Shown here: positions 48,801-60,800 of the stretch, piece by piece
Numbering within the stretch: the stretch's first letter is position 1
Layout: each line of letters starts with the position of its first letter
Assembly (NCBI RefSeq): GCF_009870125.1
Contig: NC_046683.1
Span: 44,159,869 to 44,223,868 of the forward strand
DNA from: Drosophila pseudoobscura
Taxonomy: Eukaryota > Arthropoda > Insecta > Diptera > Drosophilidae
Direction: 5' to 3'
DNA: 64,000 bases
The notes under the pieces: generated by a model
What the model was told of the DNA's origin: nothing
The model's input: the letters and a program-made list of their open reading frames with translations, nothing else
The model's database searches: none
Made by a program: the position numbers and the translations under genes

Positions 48801-51800
48801 CTGATGGAATTGGCTGACTAGCGGGCTTTTCTTGGGGTCTAAGAACATCATATTCCTCATCGCTTTTTACTGAGTCCAGGGGGGACTTGGGTTTGTCTTC
48901 GGGTTTAGCTGGGATCTTATCGTCTTTTAAGACAACTGGTGCTGGTTTCTCTTCAGGTTTAAGAGGAGATTTATCTAAAGCAACGAGAGATGGAACAACT
49001 GATGGAATTGGCTGACTAGCGGGCTTTTCTTGGGGTCTAAGAACACCATATTCCTCATCGCTTTCATCGTCTGAATACACTATGAAACTAGACTTAACTG
49101 AGTCAAGAGAGGACTTGGGTTTTTCCTCGTGCTTAGCTTGGACCCTATCGTCTTTCAAGTCAATGGGCTTATCGTCCTCAAAGTCAGTTAGTTTATGTTT
49201 GTCGTCAGTGAATGAACTTGTAATCAAATCGGAAGTCTTCGAGACCACAGTGGCCATATTTGATTTAGTAGAACTTGCAAGTTCTTCTGCCTTGGACTCA
49301 GTCACCGTTTCTAGTTTGAGGATGTCTTTAAGAGGAGATTTATCTCCAGAAACTACTGAAGAAACAAACGAGGGGAATGGCTGTTCTAGGGGTATATGTT
49401 CACCAAATTCTTCATCGCTTTCATCATCTGAATACATCGTAGGACTGGGCTTAACTGAATCCAGAGGGGACTTGGGTTTGACTTCGGCTTTAGCTGGGAT
49501 CTTATCTTCTTTCAAGTCAGATGATGCTGGTTTCTCTTCAGTTTTAAGCGGAGATTTATCTCCAGCAATGAGAGATGGAACTACTGATGGAATTGGCTGA
49601 CTAGCGGGTTTTTCTTGGGGTCTAGAAACACCATATTCCTCATCGCTTTTTACTGAGTCCACAGGAGACTTGGGTTTGTCTTCGGGTTTAGCTGGGATCT
49701 TATCTTTTTTCAAGTCAGCTGATGCTGGTTTCTTTTCAGTTTTAAGCGGAGATTTATCTCCAGCAACGAGAGCTAGAACAACTGATGGAATTGGCTGACT
49801 AGCGGGCATTTCTTGGGGTCTATAAACACCATATTCGTCATCGCTTTTTACTGTGTCCAGAGGGAAATTGGGTTTGTCTTCGGGTTTTGCTGGGATCTTA
49901 CCGTCTTTCAAGTCAGCTGATGCTGGTTTCTCTTCAGTTTTAAGCGGAGATTTATCTCCAGCAACGATAGATGGAACAACTGATGGAATTGGCTGACTAG
50001 CGGGCTTTTCTTGGGGTCTAGGAACACCACATTCCTCATCGCTTTCATCGTCTGAATACACTGTACCACTGGGCTTAACTGAATCCAGAGTGGACCTGGG
50101 TTTGTCTTCGGGTTTTGCTGGGATCGTATCGTCTTTCAAGACAACTGGTGCTGGTTTCTCTTCAGGTTTAAGCGGAGATTTATCTAAAGCAACGAGAGAT
50201 GGAACAACTGATGGAATTGGCTGACTAGCGGGCTTTTCTTGGGGTCTAGGAACTCCATATTCCTCATCGCTTTCATCGTCTGAATACACTGTGCGACTGG
50301 GCTTAACTGAATCCAGAGGGGAACTGGGTTTGTCTTCGGGTTTAGCTGGGATCTTATCGTCTTTTAAGACAACTGGTGCCGATTTCTCTTCAGGTTTAAG
50401 AGGAGATTTATCTAAAGCAACGAGAGATGGAACAACTGATGGAATTGGCTGACTAGCGGGCTTTTCTTGGGGTCTAGGAACTCCATATTCCTCTTCGCTT
50501 ATTACTGAGTCCAGAGGGGACTTGGGTTTGTCTTCGGGTTTAGCTGGGATCTTATCGTCTTTCAAGACAACTGGTGCTGGTTTTTCTTCAGGTTTAAGCG
50601 GAGATTTATCTCCAGCAACGAGATATGGATCAGCTGATGGAATTGGCTGATTAGCGGGCTTTTCCTGGGGTCTAGGAACACCATATTCCTCATCACTTTC
50701 ATCATCTGAATACACTATGAGACTAGACTTAACTGAGTCAAGAGAGGACTTGGGTGTATCCTCGTGCTTAGCTTGGACCCTATCGTCTTTCAAGTCAATG
50801 GGCTTATCGTCCTCCAAGTCAGTTAGTTTAGGTTTGTCGTCAGTGAATGAACTTGTAATCAAATCGGAAGTCTTCGAGACCACAGTTGCAATAGTTGTTT
50901 TGGTGACACTTGCAAATTCTTCTGCCTCTAACTCAGTCAACGTTTCTTGTTTAAGGATGTTTTTAAGCGGAGATCTATCACCAGCAAGAACAGAAGAAAC
51001 AACCGACGGGAATGGCTTTTCTTGGAGTCTAGGAACAACATAGTCCTCATCACCTTCATCTTCTGAATACACTGTACGACTGGGCTTAACTGAATCCAGG
51101 GGGGACTTGGGTTTGTCTTCGGGTTTTGCTGGGATCTTATCGTCTTTCAAGACAACTGGTGCTGGTTTCTCTTCAGGTTTAAGCGAAGATTTATCTCCAG
51201 CAACGAGATATGGATCAGCTGATGGAATTGGCTGACTAGCGGGCTTTTCTTGGGGTCTAGGAACACCATATTCTTCATCACTTTCATCGTCTGAATACAC
51301 TATGAGACTAGACTTAACTGAGTCAAGAGGGGACTTGGGTTTATCCTGGTGTTTAGCTGGGACCTTATCGTCTTTCAAGTCAATGGGCTTATCGCCCTTC
51401 AAGTCAGTTAGCTTAGGTTTGTCGTCAGTGAATGAACTTGGGATCAAATCGGAAGTCTTTGAGACAACGGTGGCAATTGTTGTTTTGGTGACACTTGCAA
51501 ATTCTTCTGCCTTGAACTCAGTCAACGTTTCTTGTTTAAGGATGTCTTTAAGCGGAGATCTATCACCAGCAAGAACAGAAGAAACAACCGACGGGAATGG
51601 CTTTTCTTGGAGTCTAGGAACAACATAGTCCTCATCACCTTCATCTTCTGAATACACTGTACGACTGGGCTTAACTGAATCCAGAGGGGACTTGGGTTTG
51701 TCTTCGGGTTTTGCTGGGATCTTATCGTCTTTCAAGACAACTGGTGCTGGTTTCTCTTCAGTTTTAAGCGGAGATTTATATCCAGCAACGAGAGATGGAA

Positions 51801-54800
51801 CAACTGATGGAATTGGCTGACTAGCGGGCTTTTCTTGGAGTCTAGGAACACCATATTCCTCATCGCTTATTACTGAGTCCAGAGGGGACTTGGGTTTGTC
51901 TTCAGGTTTAGCTGGGATCTTATCGTCTTTCAAGACAACTGGTGCTGGTTTCTCTTCAGTTTTAAGCGGAGATTTATCTCCAGCAACGAGAGATGGAACA
52001 ACTGATGGAATTGGCTGACTAGCGGGCTTTTCTTGGGGTGTAGGAACACCATATTCCTCATCGCTTATTACTGAGTCCAGAGGGGACTTGAGTTTGTCTT
52101 CGGGTTTTGCTGGGATCTTATCGTCTTTCAAGACAACTGGTGCTGGTTTCTCCTCAGGTTTAAGAGGAGATTTATCTAAAGCAACGAGAGATGGAACAAC
52201 TGATGGAATTGGCTGACTAGCGGGCTTTTCTTGGGGTCTAGGAACCCCGTATTCCTCATCGCTTTTTACTGAGTCCAGAGGGGACTTGGGTTTGTCTTCG
52301 GGCTTAGCTGGGATCTTATCGTCTTTCAAGACAACTGGTGCTGGTTTCTCTTCAGGTTTAAGCGGAGATTTATCTCCAGCAACGAGATATGGATCAGCTG
52401 ATGGAATTGGCTGATTAGCGGGCTTTTCTTGGGGTCTAGGAACACCATATTCCTCATCACTTACATCATCTGAATAAACTATGAGACTAGACTTAACTGA
52501 GTCAAGAGAGGACTTGGGTGTATCCTCGTGCTTAGCTTGGACCCTATCGTCTTTCAAGTCAATGGGCTTATCGTCCTCCAAGTCAGTTAGTTTAGGTTTG
52601 TCGTCAGTGAATGAACTTGTAATCAAATCGGAAGTCTTCGAGACCACAGTGGCAATATTTGTTTTAGTGGAACTTGCAAATTCTTCTGCCTTGGACACAG
52701 TCACCGTTTCTAGTTTAGGGATGTCTTTAAGAGGAGATTTATCTCCAGAAACTACAGAAGGAACAAACGAAGGGAGTGGCTGTTCTTGGGGTATACGCTC
52801 ACCAAATTCTTCATCGCTTTCATCATCTGAATACGTCGTTGGACTGGGCTTAACTGAATCCAGAGGGGACTTGGGTTTGTCTTCGGCTTTAGCTGGGATC
52901 TTATCTTCTTTCAAGTCAGCTGATGCTGGTTTCTCTTCAGTTTTAAGCGGAGATTTATATCCAGCAACGAGAGATGGAACAACTGATGGAATTGGCTGAC
53001 TAGCGGGCTTTTCTTGGAGTCTAGGAACACCATATTCCTCATCGCTTATTACGGAGTCCAGAGGGGACTTGGGTTTGTCTTCGGGTTTAGCTGGGATCTT
53101 ATCGTCTTTCAAGTCAGCTAATGCTGGTTTCTCTTCAGTTTTAAGCGAAGATTTATCTCCAGCAACGAGAGATGGAACAACTGATGGAATTGGCTGACTA
53201 GCAGGCTTTTCTTGGGGTCTAGGAACACCATATTCCTCATCGCTTTTTATTGAGTCCAGAGGGGACTTGGGTTTGTCTTCGGGTTTTGCTGGGATCTTAT
53301 CTTCTTTCAAGTCAGCTGATGCTGGTTTCTCTTCAGTTTTAAGCGGAGATTTATCTCCAGCAACGAGAGATGGAACAACTGATGGAATTGGCTGACTAGC
53401 AGGCTTTTCTTGGGGTCTAGGAACACCATATTCCTCATCGCTTTTTACAGAGTCCAGAGGGGACTTGGGTTTGTCTTCGGGTTTTGCTGAGATCTTATCT
53501 TCTTTCAAGACAGCTGATGCTGGTTTCTCTTCAGGTTTAAGCGAAGATTTATCTAAAGCAACGAGAGTTGGAACAACTGATGGAATTGGCTGACTAGCGG
53601 GCTTTTCTTGGGGTCTTGGAACCCCATATTCCTCATCGCTTTTTACTGAGTCCAGAGGGGACTTGGGTTTATCCTCGTGCATAGCTTGGACCCTATCGTC
53701 TTTCAAGTCAATGGGCTTATCGTCCTCCAAGTCAGTTAGTTTAGGTTTGTCGTCAGTGAATGAACTTGTAATCAAATCGGAAGTCTTCGAGACCACAGTG
53801 GCAATATTTGTTTTAGTGGAACTTGCAAATTCTTCTGCCTTGAAATCAGTCACCGTTTCTAGTTTAAGAATGTCTTTAAGAGGAGATTTATCTCCAGAAA
53901 CTACAGAAGAAACAAACGAAGGGAGTGGCTGTTCTTGGGGTATACGTTCACCAAATTCTTCATCGCTTTCATCATCTGAATACGTCGTTGGACTGGGCAT
54001 AACTGAATCCAGAGGGGACTTGGGTTTGTCTTCGGCTTTAGCTGGGATCTTATCTTCTTTCAAGTCAGCTGATGCTGGTTTCTCTTCAGTTTTAAGCGGA
54101 GATTTATCTCCAGCAACGAGAGATGGAACAACTGATGGAATTGGCTGACTAGCGGGCTTTTCTTGGGGTCTAGGAACACCATATTCCTCATCGCTTTTTA
54201 CTGAGTCCAGAGGGGACTTGGGTTTGTCTTCGGGTTTAGCTGGGATCTTATCGTCTTTCAAGACAGCTGATGCTGGTTTCTCTTCAGGTTTAAGCGGAGA
54301 TTTATCTATAGCAACGAGAGTTGGAACAACTGATGGAATTGGCTGACTAGCGGGCTTTTCTTGGGGTCTAGGAACCCCGTATTCCTCATCGCTTTTTACT
54401 GAGTCCAGAGGGGACTTGGGTTTGTCTTCGGGCTTAGCTGGGATCTTATCGTCTTTTAAGACAACTGGTGCTGGTTTCTCTTCAGGTTTAAGCGGAGATT
54501 TATCTCCAGCAACGAGATATGGATCAGCTGATGGAATTGGCTGACTAGCGGGCTTTCCTTGGGGTCTAGGATCACCATATTCCTCTTCACTTTCATCGTC
54601 TGAATACACTATGAGACTAGACTTAACTGAGCCAAGAGGGGACTTGGGTTTATCCTCGTGCTTAGCTTGGACCCTATTGTCTTTCAAGTCAATGGGCTTA
54701 TCGTCCTCCAAGTCAGTTAGTTTAGGTTTGTCGTCAGTGAATGAACTTGTAATCAAATCGGAAGTCTTCGAGACCACAGTGGCAATATTTGTTTTAGTGG

Positions 54801-57800
54801 AACTTGCAAATTCTTCAGCCTTGAAATCAGTCACCGTTTCTAGTTTAAGAATGTCTTTAAGAGGAGATTTATCTCCAGAAACTACAGAAGAAACAAACGA
54901 AGGGAGTGGCTGTTCTTGGGGAATACGTTCACCAAATTCTTCATCACTTTCATCATCTGAATACATCGTAGGACTGGGCTTAACTGAATTTAGAAGGGAC
55001 TTGGGTTTGTCTTCGGGTTTAGCTGGGATCTTATCGTCCTTTATGACAACTGGTGCTGGTTTCTCTTCAGGTTTAAGAGGAGATTTATCTAAAGCAACGA
55101 GAGATGGAACAACTGATGGAATTGGCTGACAAGCGGGCTTTTCTTGGGGTCTAGGAAAACCATATTCCTCGTCACTTTCATCGTCTGAATACACTATGAG
55201 ACTAGACTTAACTGCGTCAAGAGGGGACTTGGGTTTATCCTCGTGCTTAGCTTGGACCCTATCGTCTTTCAAGTCAATGGGCTTATCGTCCTCCAAGTCA
55301 GTTAGTTTAGGTTTTTCGTCAGTACATGAACTTGTAATCAAATCGGAAGTCTTCGAGACCACAGTGGCAATATTTGTTTTAGTATAGCTTGCAAATTCTT
55401 CTGCCTTGGACACAGTCACCGTTCCTAGTTTAGGGATGTCTTTAAGAGGAGATTTATCTCCAGAAACTACAGAAGGAACAAACGAAGGGAGTGGCTGTTC
55501 TTGGGGTATACGCTCACCAAATTCTTCATCGCTTTCATCATCTGAATGCATCGTAGGACTGGGCTTAACTGAATCCAGAGGGGACTTGGGTTTGTCTTCG
55601 GGTTTAGCTGGGATCTTATCTTCTTTCAAGTCAGCTGATGCTGGTTTCTCTTCAGTTTTAAGCGGAGACTTATCCCCAGCAACGAGAGATGAAACAACTG
55701 ATGGAATTGGCTGACTAACGGGATTTTCTTGGGGTCTAGGAACACTATATTCCTCATCGCTTTTTACTGACTCCAGAGGGGACTTGGGTTTGTCTTCGGG
55801 TTTAGCTGGGATCTTATCGTCTTTCAAGACAGCTGGTGCTGATTTCTCTCCAGGTTTAAGAGGAGATTTATCTCCAGCAACGAGATATGGATCAGCTGAT
55901 GGAATTAGCTGACTAGCGAGCTTTCCTTGGGGTCTAGGATCACCATATTCCTCTTCACTTTCATCGTCTAAATACACTATGAGACTAGACTTAACTGAGT
56001 CCAGAGGGGACTTGGGTTTATCCTCGTGCATAGCTTGGACCCTATCGTCTTTCAAGTCAATGGGCTTATCGTCCTCCAAGTCAGTTAGTTTGGGTTTGTC
56101 GTCAGTGAATGAACTTGTAATCAAATCGGAAGTCTTCGAGACCACAGTGGCAATATTTGTTTTAGTATAGCTTGCAAATTCTTCTGCCTTGAATACAGTC
56201 ACCGTTTCTAGTTTAAGGATGTCTTTAAGAGGAGATTTATCACCAGAAACTACAGAAGAAACAAACGAAGGGAGTGGCTTTTCTTGGGGTCTGACTTGGA
56301 CAGTTAATTTGGGTTTGTCGTCACTGAATGAACTTGTAATCAAATCGGAAGTCTTCGAGACCGCAGTGGCAATATTCTTTTTAGTAGAACTTGCAAATTC
56401 TTCTGCCTTGAACTCAGTCACCGTTTCTAGTTGAAGGATGTCTTTAAGAGGAGATTTATCTCCAGAAACTACAGAAGGAACAAACGAAGGGAGTGGCTGT
56501 TCTTGGGGTATACGTTCACCAAATTCTTCATCGCTTTCATCATCTGAATACATCGTAGGACTGGGCTTAACTGAATCCAGAGGGGACTTGGGTTTGTCTT
56601 CGGCTTTAGCTGGGATCTTATCTTCTTTCGAGTCAGCTGATGCTGGTTTCTCTTCAGTTTTAAGCGGAGATTTATCTCCAGCAATGAGAGATGGAACAAC
56701 TGATGGAATTGGCTGACTAGCGGGCTTTTCTTGGGGTCTAGGAACACCATATTCTTCATCACTTTCATCGTCTGAATACACTATGAGACTAGACTTAACT
56801 GAGTCAAGAGCGGACTTGGGTGTATCCTCGTGCTTAGCTTGGACCCTATCGTCTTTCAAGTCAATGGGCTTATCGTCCTCCAAGTCAGTTAGTTTAGGTT
56901 TGTCGTCAGTGAATGAACTTGTAATCAAATCGGAAGTCTTCGAGACCACAGTTGCAATAGTTGTTTTGGTGACACTTGCAAATTCTTCTGCCTTGAACTC
57001 AGTCAACGTTTCTTGTTTAAGGATGTCTTTAAGCGGAGATCTATCACCAGCAAGAACAGAAGAAACAACCGACGGGAATGGCTTTTCTTGGAGTCTAGGA
57101 ACAACATACTCCTCATCACCTTCATCTTCTGAATACACTGTACGACTGGGTTTTACTGAGTCCAGAGGGGACTTGGGTTTGTCATCGGGCTTAGGTGGGA
57201 TCTTATCGTCTTTCAAGACAACTGGTGCTGGTTTCTCTTCAAGTTGATGCGGAGATTTATCTCCAGTAACGAAAGATGGAACAACTGATGGAATGTGCTG
57301 ACTAGCGGGCTTTTCTTGGGGTCTAGGAACAACAAATTCTTCATCACTTTCATCGTCTGAATACACTATGAGACTAGACTTAACTGAGTCCAGAGGGGAC
57401 TTGGGTTTATCCTCGTGCATAGCTTGGACCCTATCGCCTTTCAAGTCAATGGGCTTATCGTCCTCCAAGTCAGTTAGTTTGGGTTTGTCGTCAGTGAATG
57501 AACTTGTAATCAAATCGGAAGTCTTCGAGACCACAGTGGCAATATTTGTTTTAGTATAGCTTGCAAATTCTTCTGCCTTGGATACAGTCACCGTTTCTAG
57601 TTTAGGGATGTCTTTAAGAGGAGATTTATCTCCAGAAACTACAGAAGGAACAAACGAAGGGAGTGGCTGTTCTTGGGGTATACGCTCACCAAATTCTTCA
57701 TCGCTTTCATCATCTGAATGCATCGTAGGACTGGGCTTAACTGAATCCAGAGGGGACTTGGGTTTGTCTTCGGGTTTAGCTGGGATCTTATCTTCTTTCA

Positions 57801-60800
57801 AGTCAGCTGATGCTGGTTTCTCTTCAGTTTTAAGCGGAGACTTATCCCCAGCAACGAGAGATGAAACAACTGATGGAATTGGCTGACTAACGGGATTTTC
57901 TTGGGGTCTAGGAACACTATATTCCTCATCGCTTTTTACTGACTCCAGAGGGGACTTGGGTTTGTCTTCGGGTTTAGCTGGGATCTTATCGTCTTTCAAG
58001 ACAACTGGTGCTGATTTCTCTCCAGGTTTAAGAGGAGATTTATCTCCAGCAACGAGATATGGATCAGCTGATGGAATTAGCTGACTAGCGAGCTTTCCTT
58101 GGGGTCTAGGATCACCATATTCCTCTTCACTTTCATCGTCTGAATACACTATGAGACTAGACTTAACTGAGTCCAGAGGGGACTTGGGTTTATCCTCGTG
58201 CATAGCTTGGACCCTATCGTCTTTCAAGTCAATGGGCTTATCGTCCTCCAAGTCAGTTAGTTTAGGTTTGTCGTCAGTGAATGAACTTGTAATCAAATCG
58301 GAAGTCTTCGAGACCACAGTTGCAATATTTGTTTTGGTGACACTTGCAAATTCTTCCGCCTCTAACTCAGTCAACGTTTCTTGTTTAAGGATGTCTTTAA
58401 GCGGAGATCTATCACCAGCAAGAACAGAAGAAACAACCGACGGGAATGGCTTTTCTTGGAGTCTAGGAACAACATAGTCCTCATCACCTTCATCTTCTGA
58501 ATACACTGTACGACTGGGCTTAACTGAATCCAGGGGGGACTTGGGTTTGTCTTCGGGTTTTGCTGGGATCTTATCGTCTTTCAAGACAACTGGTGCTGGT
58601 TTCTCTTCAGGATTAAGCGAAGATTTATCTCCAGTAACGAAAGATGGAACAACTGATGGAATGTGCTGACTAGCGGGCTTTTCTTGGGGTCTAGGAACAA
58701 CAAATTCTTCATCACTTTCATCGTCTGAATACACTATGAGACTAGACCTAACTGAGTCAAGAGGGGACTTGGGTTTATCCTGGTGTTTAGCTGGGACCTT
58801 ATCGTCTTTCAAGTCAATGGGCTTATCGCCCTTCAAGTCAGTTAGCTTAGGTTTGTCGTCAGTGAATGAACTTGGGATCAAATCGGAAGTCTTTGAGACA
58901 ACGGTGGCAATTGTTGTTTTAGTAGAACTTGCAAATTCTTCTGCCTTGAACTCAGTCACCGTTTCTTGTTTAATGATGTCTGTAAGGGGAGATTTATCTC
59001 CAGCAACTACAGAAGCACCAGCCGATTGAATTGGCTGACTAGCGGGCTTTTCTGGGGATCTAGGAACACCATATTCCTCATCGCTTTTTACTGAGTCCAG
59101 AGGGGACTTGGGTTTGTCTTCGGGTTTAGCTGGGATCTTATCGTCTTTCAAGACAGCTGATGCTGGTTTCTCTTCAGGTTTAAGCGGAGATTTATCTAAA
59201 GCAACGAGAGATGGAACAACTGATGGAATTGGCTGACAAGCGGGATTTTCTTGGGGTCTAGGAAAACCATATTCCTCGTTACTTTCATCGTCTGAATACA
59301 CTATGAGACTAGACTTAACAGGGTCAAGAGGGGACTTGGGTTTATCCTGGTGTTTAGCTGGGACCTTATCGTCTTTCAAGTCAATGGGCTTATCGCCCTT
59401 CAAGTCAGTTAGCTTAGGTTTGTCGTCAGTGAATGAACTTGGGATCAAATCGGAAGTCTTTGAGACAACGGTGGCAATTGCTGTTTTAGTAGAACTTGCA
59501 AATTCTTCTGCCTTGAACTCAGTCACCGTTTCTTGTTTAAGGATGTCTTTAAGCGGAGATCTATCACCAGCAAGAACAGAAGAAACAACCGACGGGAATG
59601 GCTTTTCTTGGAGTCTAGGAACAACATAGTCCTCATCACCTTCATCTTCTGAATACACTGTACGACTGGGCTTAACTGAATCCAGGGGGGACTTGGGTTT
59701 GTCTTCGGGTTTTGCTGGGATCTTATCGTCTTTCAAGACAACTGGTGCTGGTTTCTCTTCAGGTTTAAGCGAAGATTTATCTCCAGCAACGAGATATGGA
59801 TCAGCTGATGGAATTGGCTGACTAGCGGGCTTTTCTTGGGGTCTAGGAACACCATATTCTTCATCACTTTCATCGTCTGAATACACTATGAGACTAGACC
59901 TAACTGAGTCAAGAGGGGACTTGGGTTTATCCTGGTGTTTAGCTGGGACCTTATCGTCTTTCAAGTCAATGGGCTTATCGCCCTTCAAGTCAGTTAGCTT
60001 AGGTTTGTTGTCAGTGAATGAACTTGTAATCAAATCGGAAGTCTTCGAGACCACAGTTGCAATATTTGTTTTGGTGACACTTGCAAATTCTTCCGCCTTG
60101 AACTCAGTCAACGTTTCTTGTTTAAGGATGTCTTTAAGCGGAGATCTATCACCAGCAAGAACAGAAGAAACAACCGACGGGAATGGCTTTTCTTGGAGTC
60201 TAGGAACAACATAGTCCTCATCACCTTCATCTTCTGAATACACTGTACGACTGGGCTTAACTGAATCCAGGGGGGACTTGGGTTTGTCTTCGGGTTTTGC
60301 TGGGATCTTATCGTCTTTCAAGACAACTGGTGCTGGTTTCTCTTCAGGATTAAGCGAAGATTTATCTCCAGTAACGAAAGATGGAACAACTGATGGAATG
60401 TGCTGACTAGCGGGCTTTTCTTGGGGTCTAGGAACAACAAATTCTTCATCACTTTCATCGTCTGAATACACTATGAGACTAGACTTAACTGAGTCCAGAG
60501 GGGACTTGGGTTTATCCTCGTGGTTAGCTTGGACCCTATCGTCTTTCAAGTCAATGGGCTTATCGTCCTCCAAGTCAGTTAGTTTAGGTTTGTCGTCAGT
60601 GAATGAACTTGTAATCAAATCGGAAGTCTTCGAGACCACAGTTGCAATATTTGTTTTGGTGACACTTGCAAATTCTTCTGCCTTGAACTCAGTCAACGTT
60701 TCTTGTTTAAGGATGTCTTTAAGCGGAGATCTATCACCAGCAAGAACAGAAGAAACAACCGACGGGAATGGCTTTTCTTGGAGTCTAGGAACAACATAGT

